A DNA stretch of 60,612 nucleotides from Opitutus sp. GAS368 (GTDB lineage Bacteria > Verrucomicrobiota > Verrucomicrobiia > Opitutales > Opitutaceae): contig CAMDOF010000027.1 of assembly GCA_945903465.1 (NCBI GenBank), positions 1 to 60,612 of the forward strand, written 5' to 3'. A program made the translations under genes and the position numbers. Positions 1-8,761 of this stretch are shown in pieces. The notes beneath the pieces were generated by a model. That model saw only the letters and a list, made by a program, of their open reading frames with translations, had not been told where the DNA came from and ran no database searches. Each line of letters opens with the position of its first letter. Position 1 is the first letter of the stretch.

Positions 1-314
1 CCGCGCACGACCACCCCATCCGGCAGTGCCACGCTCAACTCCGTCGGTGCCGTCAGCTCCGTCGGCAGTTGCAACTGCGCAAACCGCACCGCGCTCCCGC
101 CGGATGCCCGCCCGGCTTGCACCCGCCGCGCGTTTACCCAGCCGGCAAATGTCGGATACTTCAGGCCCTCCCGCCGCGCAAACGCCGCCTGCGTCAAGCC
201 ACTCGCTCGATACTCTCTCACCAGCGCCTCAATTTGCTCCGGGGGCAGGATTCGTCGCCCCCGCCGATCTCGTTTCGCTCCGTCTTCGATTACTTCCGTT
301 CGTAAAATTTCCAT
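1..314 (-). CDS. IS66-family accessory protein TnpA (partial)
   Basis: About 104 codons are visible, with the 3' end cut by the window edge. From the ATG at 314 the protein has a basic N-terminus, a helix-turn-helix-like stretch (residues about 26-62, LPPEQIEALVREYRASG, then LTQAAFARREGL, then YPTFAGWV) and a hydrophobic segment ending in LSVALPDGVVVRG. This arrangement is typical of the small TnpA/OrfA accessory protein of IS66 elements, which is needed for transposition but is not the DDE transposase. An AAGGTG Shine-Dalgarno-like sequence precedes the ATG. The neighbouring GTAAGCG terminus at 373 agrees. The high-scoring opposite-strand frames here are shadows. Confidence 0.8.
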   Translation of the reverse strand, partial: MEILRTEVIEDGAKRDRRGRRILPPEQIEALVREYRASGLTQAAFARREGLKYPTFAGWVNARRVQAGRASGGSAVRFAQLQLPTELTAPTELSVALPDGVVVR

Positions 315-373
315 CCCGTCACCTTACTCGCCTCTGCTCGTTTCGGATAGGGGGACCCCAACCGGTCGCTTAC
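1..373 (-). mobile_element. IS66-family insertion sequence, terminal part
   Basis: The minus strand shows an outward-facing terminus starting at 373 with GTAAGCG, the conserved outer end of IS66-family inverted repeats, followed inward by an accessory gene that runs off the left edge. The eight bases just outside (374-381) would be the expected target duplication, but the other end lies outside the window, so this cannot be tested here. Only the accessory-gene end of the element is visible. Confidence 0.8.
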
Positions 374-864
374 GTTTAAATCACGACGCGGTCAATGCCC
401 GCGCTCCCTTACCGCAGAAAAAAGGCGGAAGATTTCCCACCGGCAAACTCCTCGGCCGGTTCTCGCTGCACACCGGCCGGTTGATTGCGTATCCACTTCT
501 CGGATACTGCGATGATCGCCGTTTCGTTCTTCCCTCGTGGCTTATTTAAGCGCCTTTCGGGGCGGACCCTTTCGGATCGGGCCCGCACCGGAGCGGACCC
601 GGAAACTTGGCCACCGCACCCGTGCGCGTAGGGGATAATCGCTTCCGATTGCTGCAGACTTGCTTTCCGCAAGCGTGCATCAGGTCAAAAAATCGTGGTC
701 GACCACGACTAGGCCGACCGCGTTTCCGCGGCCGAGTACTCGATTCATCTCCCGCTGGCCAAGGCTACCCGACGAAGCGCCGGTTGGACGACTCCGGCAG
801 AGGGTCCTGCCCCGGGTCCCTTCGACCGATCCTCGTTCGCCCCTCAATTCATCTCATTCCTAAA
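374..864. other. Intergenic stretch between IS66 end and two-component genes
   Basis: No gene is recognised in these 491 bases. Short open frames on both strands have proline- and arginine-rich translations without recognisable motifs. The only clear structure is a perfect 16-bp palindrome at 693-708. Confidence 0.5.
693..708. promoter_or_regulatory. Perfect 16-bp palindrome TCGTGGTCGACCACGA
   Basis: The site is fully self-complementary and could bind a dimeric regulator. It lies 156 bp beyond the stop of the REC-histidine kinase gene, so it is not in an obvious promoter position for any recognised gene. It could equally be a chance palindrome or a remnant of an element. Confidence 0.3.
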
Positions 865-1998
865 TCATCCCAAAACCAGGGCCGGTGCCACCTGCGGTCG
901 TCGCAAGCACAGTCGCGTCACCAATCCCACCTCAGTCGGATTTGATTCTAGGGTTAATTTGCCGCCTGAGAGATTCGCGAAGGTAAAGGCAATCACCAGG
1001 CCCATGCCCATGCCTTGTTGCTCGTTTTGCTCACGTTCAAATTGCCGCATCACGCCGACGCTCAAGGCATTCTTTTCACTTATCCCAGGGCCTTGGTCGG
1101 AGATGGTAAATTCGTAGATTTCCCCGTTCACGCTCCCCCGCACATTCACGTTCGTACTACTCGGGGAAAACTTGAGGGCGTTCTCGATCAGATGTTCCAG
1201 CACACTTACCAGACCTTCCCTCGGGACCAGCACCTCGGATTCTTCCAATTCCATATACACCATGCCTTGCCTCCCGTAGAGTTCGCTGAGCCGGGTGATA
1301 CCCGATGCCATCAGTTGCTTGGTGATTCGTACTCGGTTCAGAGGTTCGCTCGCATCGGCCGTTCCCGATGCGCAGGCCTCCAACCAAGACCAAAGTGTAA
1401 AATCGTTCGCAATTTTCAGCAGCCGGTTTCCGGAGCGTTGGATAATATCGCCGTACTCGACCAGTTCCGTTGACGTGAGCGTCTCGTTCATTCCGCCCGT
1501 TTGGCTCATCAGTTCTGCGAACCCCATGATTCCTGTCAGTGGGGTCCGGAGCTCATGAGGCAACACGCGCGTGAGGAATTCATAGTAGTGCTTGGCTTTC
1601 ATTTCCCAAAGCTCGGCGCGATCCAGCCGGGCTCGGATCGTCAATAGGAGGTCCTCGGCGTTATAGGGTTTGGTGACGTAATCGTCGGCCCCCAGCGACA
1701 TCCCTTTCCGGAGGTCAGAGGTCTCAACTTTTGCCGAGACGAAAATAAAGGGAATCTCCCGGTAGAGGGGTTCTTTTTTGACCAGAGAGAGGAGTTTAAT
1801 GCCATCGCAAACCGGCATACGCACGTCGCTGAGAATGAGATCGACTTTTCGCCTCTTGAGTATGTCGAGTGCTTCTTGGCCGTTGACGCTTGGGATGACG
1901 TCATAGCCAGCGAACAGGAGCGTCTCGGCTGCTACCGTCCGGACCATTTCGTCATCTTCCACAAGCAGAATTATTTTTGGGGCTGGTTCTGTGCTCAT
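865..1998 (-). CDS. Hybrid REC-histidine kinase
   Basis: A 377-residue cytoplasmic signalling protein. The N-terminal receiver domain (about 8-125) has an acidic pair (EDD), phospho-acceptor D58 in LILSDVRMP and conserved K110. It is followed by a HisKA region with H148 (LPHELRTPLTG) and a C-terminal HATPase with an N box (LIENALKFSP), a G1 box (DQGPGI) and GMGMGLV. There is no transmembrane segment and no DNA-binding domain. Receiver-first kinases of this type usually relay phosphate within multicomponent systems. It is last of three minus-strand genes, 22 bp after the PAS kinase. The natural reading is that it receives phosphate from, or is allosterically controlled by, the neighbouring kinase; the direction of relay is inferred. 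Confidence 0.9.
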   Translation of the reverse strand: MSTEPAPKIILLVEDDEMVRTVAAETLLFAGYDVIPSVNGQEALDILKRRKVDLILSDVRMPVCDGIKLLSLVKKEPLYREIPFIFVSAKVETSDLRKGMSLGADDYVTKPYNAEDLLLTIRARLDRAELWEMKAKHYYEFLTRVLPHELRTPLTGIMGFAELMSQTGGMNETLTSTELVEYGDIIQRSGNRLLKIANDFTLWSWLEACASGTADASEPLNRVRITKQLMASGITRLSELYGRQGMVYMELEESEVLVPREGLVSVLEHLIENALKFSPSSTNVNVRGSVNGEIYEFTISDQGPGISEKNALSVGVMRQFEREQNEQQGMGMGLVIAFTFANLSGGKLTLESNPTEVGLVTRLCLRRPQVAPALVLG

Positions 1999-2020
1999 GG
2001 TGGGAGGGGTTGGTCCAGAC

Positions 2021-3898
2021 TCAGCCCTTGGTCAGTGCACCGTTGGATCTGAGTGTCGTGTTTTCAACCAATTGATGAGGAATTTCCATAGCGACAGAGG
2101 TTCCCCTGCCGACCGTGCTGTCTATGCTGATCGAACCCCCATGTCTCTTTAGAATGCTACTGATAATTACAAGCCCAAGTCCTATGCCGGGCACATTTCC
2201 GACATTGCTCGCCCGAGCAAAGGGTTTAAAAAGGTTGGGGAGATCGGCCTTGGGAATACCCCGCCCCTGATCGATAACCGTGATCGTCCAGGCGCTTGCA
2301 TCGCCGGCGAGGATAATTTTCACCGGTAAATTCTCTGGCGAGTACTTCAAGGCGTTGGAGAGTGAGTTTTCAACAAGCGCGCGAAGTTGCGGAGCCGATA
2401 CTCGCACTCCATAGCCGGCCGGTAAATTACTTTTCAGTTCGAGGCGTTTATGCCCCAGAATATCGCTCATGGTGTTAACGATAAATTCCACGGTCGTTTC
2501 CAAATTGGACGGTTCCACCACATCCGTAGAATCCATTTGATCCAGCCGATTGAGTTCGGTCACCCGGTCGACCAGTTCTTTCAGGGCTTCGATCGCCCGG
2601 GATTGCATCTTTAACAATCGCCTAAAGTTCTCTTGGTTGACGGTGGGCTTGCCCTCGTTCTGCTGGTTGAGCAAATAGTAAACGCCATGAATCGCGGTCA
2701 GCGGCGTGCGCAATTCATGCGATACCATCGCGACGAATTCACGCTGCATGACCAAGTATTCTCGCAGCTGTTGACTTGTCTCAGCCTCCGTGCGCTCCAG
2801 TCGACTCCGTTCGGTCACGTCTGTGATAATCGTAGCCACCTGGGTCACACGCCCCAGCTTGAAGCCGATGGGTAGTTTCAGCACATTGAGCACCCAGTCG
2901 CGCCCCCCCCAATGGACATTAGAATCGATCGCCAAGGCTTGCCCTGTCTGAATTACCTTCTGTTCTAATTCAGCCCAAGTTTTCCATCGGGGGTCATCGA
3001 TCAGACACCCCAATGTGAGTGGCATTTTAGAAAATTCAGGTGCTTCCCTTTGGATAAACGCGGTGACTGCATCGTTAATAAATCCCTCTCTCCCGCCATG
3101 CTCGCGGATCATGACTCCGAAGGGTAGCGTATTTAAAAACTCTTTTAGCGGGAATTGATTTAAGAATTTTTCTTCCGCCGGCTCGAGCCCTGGCGCGACG
3201 CCGTCGCAACTGTAAATGAGCCCCCCTCCCGGCCGCGAAGAAAGCGCCAGGGCTTGGCGAAAGGGGGTGCCGTCCCGTCGTTTCGCCACAACGGTGCCCC
3301 GCCAGAGGCCCTCCTTGGCAACTAAGGGTAAGGAGGTTTTTTTAATTTTTTGCGCAACCTCTTCTGCGTAGAGTACAGACCAAGGCCGCCCCAACAGTTG
3401 CTCTTGCGACTCGTAGCCGAACAATTGGAGCAGGCGGCTGTTGAGAAAGAGAAAGCAGCCGTTTTCGTCTGTCAGCGCGATGCCTTCCTGCGTATGCTCA
3501 CTCATCAATCGTAAGCTCGTTTCATCCAAGTGCGGTGAGCGCTTGACCGTTTCCGCAATAGAACCAGTCACGTACCTCTTTCCATTGAGGGTTCGCGCCA
3601 GCGCGGTGCCGTGCAAGTGTTTCACCGTCCGATCCGGCAGGCGCACCCTGAATCCAAGGGTCGTTTGACCCTCTGTTTTCCAGTCTTTTTCGACCGCAGT
3701 CACAAGGCTCTCTTCGCCGTCAATAATTGCTTTTTGCCAAGATTCCCCCTCCGCCACTATTTGTTGGCGCGTGAAACCTAATAACTCTTTGACGGCCCCC
3801 TCAAGGTGGATGAATTTTCGGGTATCTTGGTCAAAGACAAATGTCATCGACCGATTGGTCTGCCCAAGTAGCTCCAACATTTTATCCACACTATTCAT
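2021..3898 (-). CDS. PAS-domain sensor histidine kinase
   Basis: A 625-residue soluble-looking kinase. The N-terminal half carries about three PAS-like modules (around 15-115, 130-235 and 250-370; the middle one reads ITDENGCFLFLN-like, with GYESQEQLLG). The HisKA domain has H394 in MVSHELRTPLTAIHG, and the C-terminal HATPase shows an N box (LVENSLSNALKYSPE), DQGRGIP and GIGLGLVIISSI. No transmembrane helix is evident, so it probably senses an intracellular cue such as redox state or a small ligand through PAS. It sits 49 bp downstream of a LuxR-type regulator and 22 bp upstream of a REC-kinase. The three probably form one phosphorelay. The signal is unknown. Confidence 0.9.
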   Translation of the reverse strand: MNSVDKMLELLGQTNRSMTFVFDQDTRKFIHLEGAVKELLGFTRQQIVAEGESWQKAIIDGEESLVTAVEKDWKTEGQTTLGFRVRLPDRTVKHLHGTALARTLNGKRYVTGSIAETVKRSPHLDETSLRLMSEHTQEGIALTDENGCFLFLNSRLLQLFGYESQEQLLGRPWSVLYAEEVAQKIKKTSLPLVAKEGLWRGTVVAKRRDGTPFRQALALSSRPGGGLIYSCDGVAPGLEPAEEKFLNQFPLKEFLNTLPFGVMIREHGGREGFINDAVTAFIQREAPEFSKMPLTLGCLIDDPRWKTWAELEQKVIQTGQALAIDSNVHWGGRDWVLNVLKLPIGFKLGRVTQVATIITDVTERSRLERTEAETSQQLREYLVMQREFVAMVSHELRTPLTAIHGVYYLLNQQNEGKPTVNQENFRRLLKMQSRAIEALKELVDRVTELNRLDQMDSTDVVEPSNLETTVEFIVNTMSDILGHKRLELKSNLPAGYGVRVSAPQLRALVENSLSNALKYSPENLPVKIILAGDASAWTITVIDQGRGIPKADLPNLFKPFARASNVGNVPGIGLGLVIISSILKRHGGSISIDSTVGRGTSVAMEIPHQLVENTTLRSNGALTKG

Positions 3899-3947
3899 TC
3901 AGTCGGTGATGCTGCGGCTCGTCAGCCAATGTCGGCGGGCCCAGTCA

Positions 3948-4688
3948 TCATGAGCGATTGCTCTGTGTTTTTCTGTTTTCGGTTTTAGAGGGCAGCGGCG
4001 CTGATTCCGAGCCGCGGGACACATCAATTCCCAGACGAGTCGCGACTTTAAAGAAATCGTCACCCGGCTTCATATTCGTCCTTTCCTCGACTCGATTCTT
4101 CGCTTTGTAGACCGCCCCGATGGTCAGACCGACGGTTTGAGCGATAGTCTTAATTGAATAATTAAGACTCAAGTAACGTAAAATCATGATATCTCTGCTA
4201 GATAAGGTCTTTGCGCTTTCCCGTGCCTTGATCGCGGAGCGCAGAACATCGCTCACGTGATCGTTCATGGGGGCCTCGCCCCTCGCGACTGCCCGCAACG
4301 TCTTCATCAGACTTTGGACGTCGGCGGTTTTTTCAATATAGGCCTTCGCCCCAAGGGCAAATGTCGAGATGATTGACTCCTTCGCGGTAATTCCACTGAG
4401 GACCACCACCTGCCTCACGCGTTTTTGGTGCTCTAATGATTTAAGCAGTTCGAGCCCACTGGTTCCAGGAAGATGCAAATCAAGAATCAGAATATCGATC
4501 GGGCCTTCGTTTTTCTCAATACTTTCCATCGCCGATTTCCCGTCGCAGGCACTGCCCACGACGATAAAATCATCCGAGGCGTTGAGCAATTCGACGAGAA
4601 CCTCGACGACTAAGGGATGGTCGTCGACAATGAATATGGCGATCTTCGCAGCAATCTTCGTAGTCGGTGTCTTCGTGGATTTTGGCAT
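3948..4688 (-). CDS. NarL/FixJ-type response regulator
   Basis: The ATG at 4688 gives a 246-residue protein beginning MPKSTKTPTTK. A longer frame to 4766 exists, but its extra N-terminus is unlike receiver domains. The receiver domain (about 15-135) has VDDHP, phospho-acceptor D70 (DILILDLHLPGTSG) and the conserved K in AYIEKTAD. The C-terminus (about 170-225) is a LuxR-like helix-turn-helix (SSRDIMILRYLSLNYSIKTIAQTVGL), diverged from the usual pattern. It is first in the three-gene signalling unit and is the only member with a DNA-binding domain, so it is the likely output. Targets cannot be read from the sequence; the exopolysaccharide genes nearby are a possibility only. Confidence 0.88.
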   Translation of the reverse strand: MPKSTKTPTTKIAAKIAIFIVDDHPLVVEVLVELLNASDDFIVVGSACDGKSAMESIEKNEGPIDILILDLHLPGTSGLELLKSLEHQKRVRQVVVLSGITAKESIISTFALGAKAYIEKTADVQSLMKTLRAVARGEAPMNDHVSDVLRSAIKARESAKTLSSRDIMILRYLSLNYSIKTIAQTVGLTIGAVYKAKNRVEERTNMKPGDDFFKVATRLGIDVSRGSESAPLPSKTENRKTQSNRS

Positions 4689-5475
4689 CTTTAGAGAGAA
4701 AATATGATAAAATTTTCTGCGAGGCCTAGGCAGTTGCTGACCCACCAAGGCGCCGGGTGTAACCATCGACCGCTCGACCCAGCTTGGCTGGAGCGACTCG
4801 CGTCGAACGAGACCGAAAAGGAACGCGATTGACTGGCTGGTATCGTCTGCACGAGGTAACCCACTGGGCGCGTGCGCGCTGCTTGCGCCACCGGGGAAAA
4901 TCCGCCCAAGTCAGCGACGCCCGCCCGCACGCACCTGCCCAGTCTCACGACTGAAAATAGCGACGAACCAGCCTCGATAATGGTAAACGTGGACAATTTT
5001 CCTGAAGGATAATTGATAGGAAGAGCAGGGGTAATTGTCATCAGAACGAATAACCCGTTATCCGTGGACGATTGGATGAAAAATTAAAACCAAATTTGTT
5101 TACAATAATTGTCGCTAAAAATAGGTTTAAACCCCTAGAAAACCCGCGACTTCCGCAGCTGTTTTATCAGATCGAGCACAGACTTGAGCAAACGCTATTT
5201 CGTCGAAGGCCTCGCGCGGGCGGCGCCAGCGGCACCGGCTGGTTTTACGGCACCTCGTAAATCTCGATCGTGGGATCGACCAGAAATCCCGAAACATCAA
5301 ATGCGGCCAAACCCTGGGCCCACCGCGTGGACGAGATTTAATTCCGTGGTCAAAAAAATTACCAAAAAATCTTTTTACTCTGCCTCCGGCGATGCTGCGT
5401 CGCGACGGACACCGGTTGACGCTTCGATGGGGCGCATGAACTTTGGGAAGGTTTGATCGTTGAGAGGGTCGCGCG

Positions 5476-5575
5476 CGCGCAAGCGTTGGTCGCTCGCGTG
5501 GTCGTTTTTTGTGTCCGTTTTTTCCCAGGGCGCGTCCCGTCGGGCCCGCGCAAGCGTTGGTCGCTCGCGTGGTCG
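5476..5575. repeat. Two identical 29-bp direct repeats
   Basis: Positions 5476-5504 and 5547-5575 are identical, starting CGCGCAAGCG and ending TCGCGTGGTCG, spaced 71 bp start to start. Read on the minus strand each copy contains two CGACCA hexamers. They lie just downstream of lpxI. Such intergenic GC-rich repeats often belong to dispersed families in Opitutaceae-like genomes; whether this one is genome-wide cannot be told from the window. Confidence 0.75.
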
Positions 5576-5602
5576 GACGGAAAGCCGTCCGCCGCGCGGC
5601 GG
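5574..5602 (-). terminator. Hairpins just after lpxI, possible terminator
   Basis: Immediately 3' of lpxI two stems can form: CCGCCGCGCGGCGG (5589-5602, fully palindromic) and CGGACGG-CTTT-CCGTCCG (5574-5591, minus-strand reading). The two overlap, so they would be alternatives. No U-run follows directly, so intrinsic termination is uncertain; they may simply stabilise the 3' end. Confidence 0.4.
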
Positions 5603-5604
5603 CA

Positions 5605-6492
5605 TCAGAAACCGAAAAGACTAATGCCCCAGCTGCGCGCCTGTTTGAGGACGGCGGGTTTTTCTAAAATAAGCACCTTGCCGGCCTCGAGCGCGACCGC
5701 TTGGAGGTGGGCGGCCTTCATCGTTTCTAGTGTGCGCAGCCCGAAGCAGGGTACATCGAAGCGCCAGTCTTGCCTTAATTTGACCGTTTTTACAAAGAGG
5801 GCCCCGTCGCACTTGAATGAGCCCGCCCGAAGCAACATCTCATCGGTGCCTTCGAAGGCCTCGACCGCGAGCACGGTGCCGCCGCGAACAACACAGCCCT
5901 GACCGATATCGAGGCGGGCGCATTCTCGGGCGATTTGGATACCATGGCTGAGGTACTCGTCCTCGATGGGAAATCTCTTCCCCGTCATGCACCCTGAGGT
6001 CGCGAGGTGTTCGTCCAATAGGGCGCGGGCATCGAGCAAGTGCACGCCGATGGCCTCGATTTCGCGGGCAATCGCTCCAAAAATAGTTTCGGCATTTCGC
6101 CTCTTTAGACCAAAGAGGATTCGCGCGGCTTTGAAATCTGGATGGAGTCCCTTGAAGAGGCGCCGCGGGGTAATTTGACCTGCCATGAGGGCGTAGCCCG
6201 CTCCGAAATCCTGGAGGGCCTCGAGGAGGTGCCCCAGTTGGCCGACCTTGAGCATCCGGCGGTCGGTCGGCGCGAAGCTCGCGACTAAGTCGGCGGGCGT
6301 TTCGTCTTCGAAACCGACCAGTCGCAGGGAGAGTCCGGCGGTGCGGGCGGCTTGGGCGAGCAACTTAGGGTAGACGCCCTGGCCAGCAATGAGAACGAGC
6401 GTGCGGTGGGCCTGAAAATCTTTCGGTAAATATGCGGAGAACGGAGCCACGGGAAAAGCCTGACTAAGGCGCGGCAGGACTGAAGCTGGCAA
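5605..6492 (-). CDS. lpxI: UDP-2,3-diacylglucosamine pyrophosphatase LpxI
   Basis: A 295-residue protein of the DUF1009/LpxI family, near the usual 270-290. It hydrolyses UDP-2,3-diacylglucosamine to lipid X in lipid A synthesis, replacing LpxH in many Gram-negative bacteria. The N-terminal half has LIAGQGVYPKLLAQAAR and the C-terminal half carries the family-typical stretches LAVEAFEGTDEMLLRAG, CDGALFVKTVKLRQDWRFDVP and LRTLETMKAAHL. It starts 94 bp downstream of the tyrosine-kinase gene of the exopolysaccharide locus, in the same direction, so it may be co-transcribed with envelope genes. Its presence indicates an LPS-containing outer membrane. The identification is firm on motif pattern. 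Confidence 0.92.
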   Translation of the reverse strand: MPASVLPRLSQAFPVAPFSAYLPKDFQAHRTLVLIAGQGVYPKLLAQAARTAGLSLRLVGFEDETPADLVASFAPTDRRMLKVGQLGHLLEALQDFGAGYALMAGQITPRRLFKGLHPDFKAARILFGLKRRNAETIFGAIAREIEAIGVHLLDARALLDEHLATSGCMTGKRFPIEDEYLSHGIQIARECARLDIGQGCVVRGGTVLAVEAFEGTDEMLLRAGSFKCDGALFVKTVKLRQDWRFDVPCFGLRTLETMKAAHLQAVALEAGKVLILEKPAVLKQARSWGISLFGF

Positions 6493-6586
6493 TATCGAAA
6501 AACGCTGGCAGCTCTACGCCCGCCAGGGCCGGCTCTTCTGACAGAGGCTGGTACGCTCCGCCGGGCGATCCTCCGGGCGGGGCGAT

Positions 6587-8746
6587 TTAAGTCTGAGCGC
6601 CGTAGTATTTTTTATAACTCCGATAATACCGGTAGTTCGAATAGTATTCGATCCGGCGAGGTGACAGGCCGTTGAGAACGACCCCGAGCACCTCGTTTTT
6701 GCCGTTGCGGAGCGCCCGCATATAAAGGCGGATGTGTTTTCGATAGGCTCGATTAAAGCGGCAGACGTACACGACTTCATCGATTCGCTCCGCGATCAAG
6801 AGTGAATCGGTCACCGCACCGAGGGGCGGAGAATCGACAATGATCAAATCATATTCCCGCTTCAGCTTTTCCAGAAGCTGGCCGAACGCGGGGTTTTCGA
6901 GGATTTCGGTGGGCGTTCGCGAGCGGCCGCCAGAGCAGAGCAGCGAGAGGTTTTCGTTTATTTTGATTATGCCCAAGTCCGGGTTCGTCGCGAGCCCGTC
7001 TGCGAGCACTGCTCCGTTTTCAAACCACGGAATCAGTCCGGCGGTATTTTCTTTTTGGAAATGGCGGTGCATCATCGGGCGCCGGAGGTCGCAGTCGAAC
7101 AGCAAGATTTTTTTGCCGTGTCGGGCGAAGGCCGCCGCGAGGTTGCACGATATCATCGTCTTGCCCTCGCCAGGGATCGTGCTGGTGACGAGCATGGACT
7201 TCGGAAAATCGAGCTTGGAATGGATTTTGATCGCGCTGTAAACCGTCAGGAATGCCTCTATGCCTAAGCTGTTTTTGCTTTTGGCGACCAATTGGTATTT
7301 TTCTTCTTCCTTCAGGGAGGTGAGGTCCGGGACGATACCCAGCAGGTTGACGCCGATGAAGGACTCCACGTCCCAAGCGCTCTTAACGCGATCGTCGAGG
7401 AAGCTCAGACTCACCGCGACGCCAATAAATATCATCAAACCAATTCCGACGCAGGTGCGAGCCACCTGGGCTTTGTTGGGAGATACGGGGTGCGGATTGA
7501 CCGTGGCGAGGTCGAGCGGGCGGACGGGGATGTTTTCGATATTTTTGACGACCTGGGTGTCGTTCATGCGCTTCAACAGATCGACGTAGTTTCCTTTTTT
7601 CGCATCGGCCTCGGTTTTAAGGCTGCGGAAAACAATACTCATCTCACCGAGATCCAGTTGGGCTTTCTCGTGTTTGTGGTACTCTTCCTCGTAGGTTTTT
7701 ACGCTCTGGCGGACTTCAGCGTGGCGGGTTCGCAGTTCGGCGATCGCTTGGTCCACCGCTCGCTTCAGGTCGGACTCGGTCACGAAGATCTCGTTATTTT
7801 TTTCGATCATCCGCGGGTGTTTTTCGAAATAGCGCTCCGCCAGCAGGCTCATTTCTTGCGTCAGTTTGTTGAGCTGCGTCTTGAGTGGACTGACTGCGAA
7901 ATGAGAACCAATTTCTGAGATTTCAAGGAGGTTGCGGTTGGCGGCTTGAAAGGTTTCGATCTGACGGATTTTTTCGTCGATCCGCAGCAGATTGAGATTG
8001 GACTCTTCGCGGAGGGTCGCCGCTCGGCGGAGATTTTCGGCGACAAGATTCATCGAGCTATCGAGCGAAATGAGGTTCTTGTCTTTCATATATTTTTGCA
8101 GCGAGGTATCGGCGGCTTCTGATTCCTGGCGAAGCCGGTCAGCTTGCTTCGAGAGAAACTCGACCGCGACTTCGTTCCCGCCGGTCATTTTGCGGACCAA
8201 GTAAGTCATGAAGACGTCGACGTACTTATTGGCGACGACGGCGGCGGCTTCGGCATCGCGGTGGGAGACGTTGATGCTGACGATGAAACTGGCCCGGGTC
8301 GGTGACGGGCTCATTCCTCCCATGTCGATGGGGACGGAAGCAGGATCGGTCCCGGGTGGGCTCTGCTTAAGATTAGCCCGCTTGAGGATCAATAGCTCTT
8401 GGGGTGAGAACGCCTCGCGGACGCGCGCGGCCAAGGTATTGCTCTGCAGCACCTGCAAGTGCGTGTTCATGTCGATGTCGGATCTGACCGAGGAATCGAC
8501 GACTCCTTGAATGTTGACGACCGTATCTGGCTTTTCGAACTGCATGGTCGCCCGAGCGAAAAACATCGGGGTGGCCTGCATTTCGTTGTACCCGTAGCCG
8601 ATTGAAATCAGCAGCGCGAGAGGCAGGGCGATCCAGAGGCGTTCCCGCAGAATGATGTAGTAGTCGCGGAGCGTGCGACTTTCGACGATTTCGCTTTCAC
8701 GTTCAGGCGGGCTGTTGGGAAGAGGATTGAGAGGGGCTGCGGCCAT
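6587..8746 (-). CDS. Wzc-type polysaccharide co-polymerase / tyrosine autokinase
   Basis: A 719-residue inner-membrane protein with Wzz-like periplasmic region between two membrane segments (about 37-53 and 431-450), long coiled-coil periplasmic helices (about 200-400) and a C-terminal bacterial tyrosine kinase domain: Walker A IPGEGKTM (524-531), Walker A' ILLFDCDLRR (547-556), Walker B DLIIVDSPP (633-641). The last 19 residues contain eight tyrosines, the autophosphorylation cluster. Such proteins control chain length and export of capsule or exopolysaccharide together with a Wza-type outer-membrane exporter, encoded just upstream (15-bp gap). No polymerase or glycosyltransferase genes are next to it, so the polysaccharide itself cannot be named. 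Confidence 0.92.
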   Translation of the reverse strand: MAAAPLNPLPNSPPERESEIVESRTLRDYYIILRERLWIALPLALLISIGYGYNEMQATPMFFARATMQFEKPDTVVNIQGVVDSSVRSDIDMNTHLQVLQSNTLAARVREAFSPQELLILKRANLKQSPPGTDPASVPIDMGGMSPSPTRASFIVSINVSHRDAEAAAVVANKYVDVFMTYLVRKMTGGNEVAVEFLSKQADRLRQESEAADTSLQKYMKDKNLISLDSSMNLVAENLRRAATLREESNLNLLRIDEKIRQIETFQAANRNLLEISEIGSHFAVSPLKTQLNKLTQEMSLLAERYFEKHPRMIEKNNEIFVTESDLKRAVDQAIAELRTRHAEVRQSVKTYEEEYHKHEKAQLDLGEMSIVFRSLKTEADAKKGNYVDLLKRMNDTQVVKNIENIPVRPLDLATVNPHPVSPNKAQVARTCVGIGLMIFIGVAVSLSFLDDRVKSAWDVESFIGVNLLGIVPDLTSLKEEEKYQLVAKSKNSLGIEAFLTVYSAIKIHSKLDFPKSMLVTSTIPGEGKTMISCNLAAAFARHGKKILLFDCDLRRPMMHRHFQKENTAGLIPWFENGAVLADGLATNPDLGIIKINENLSLLCSGGRSRTPTEILENPAFGQLLEKLKREYDLIIVDSPPLGAVTDSLLIAERIDEVVYVCRFNRAYRKHIRLYMRALRNGKNEVLGVVLNGLSPRRIEYYSNYRYYRSYKKYYGAQT

Positions 8747-8761
8747 TGCGGTGCGGTGAGT

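Larger units (their letters stand above)
4689..5604. other. Gene-free stretch of 916 bp
   Basis: No convincing gene is seen. The part next to the response regulator (about 5040-5140) is clearly AT-richer than its surroundings and includes a short inverted repeat (ATAAC-CC-GTTAT at 5050-5061), so a promoter for the signalling operon may lie here. The distal part carries a duplicated 29-bp sequence (see 5476-5575) and hairpins behind lpxI. Short open frames at 5072-5260 and 4691-5041 have no motif or plausible ribosome-binding site. Confidence 0.5.

Noticed and set aside
26..379. 117-codon plus-strand frame at the left edge
   Set aside because: It is antisense to the IS66 accessory gene and spans the element's inverted repeat; Pro/Ala/Ser-rich.
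4691..5041. Extra coding sequence before the response regulator
   Set aside because: Translation is unlike a protein and the regulator has a better start at 4688.
5072..5260. 62-codon plus-strand ORF in the AT-rich leader
   Set aside because: No ribosome-binding site, no motif, and composition changes abruptly along the frame.
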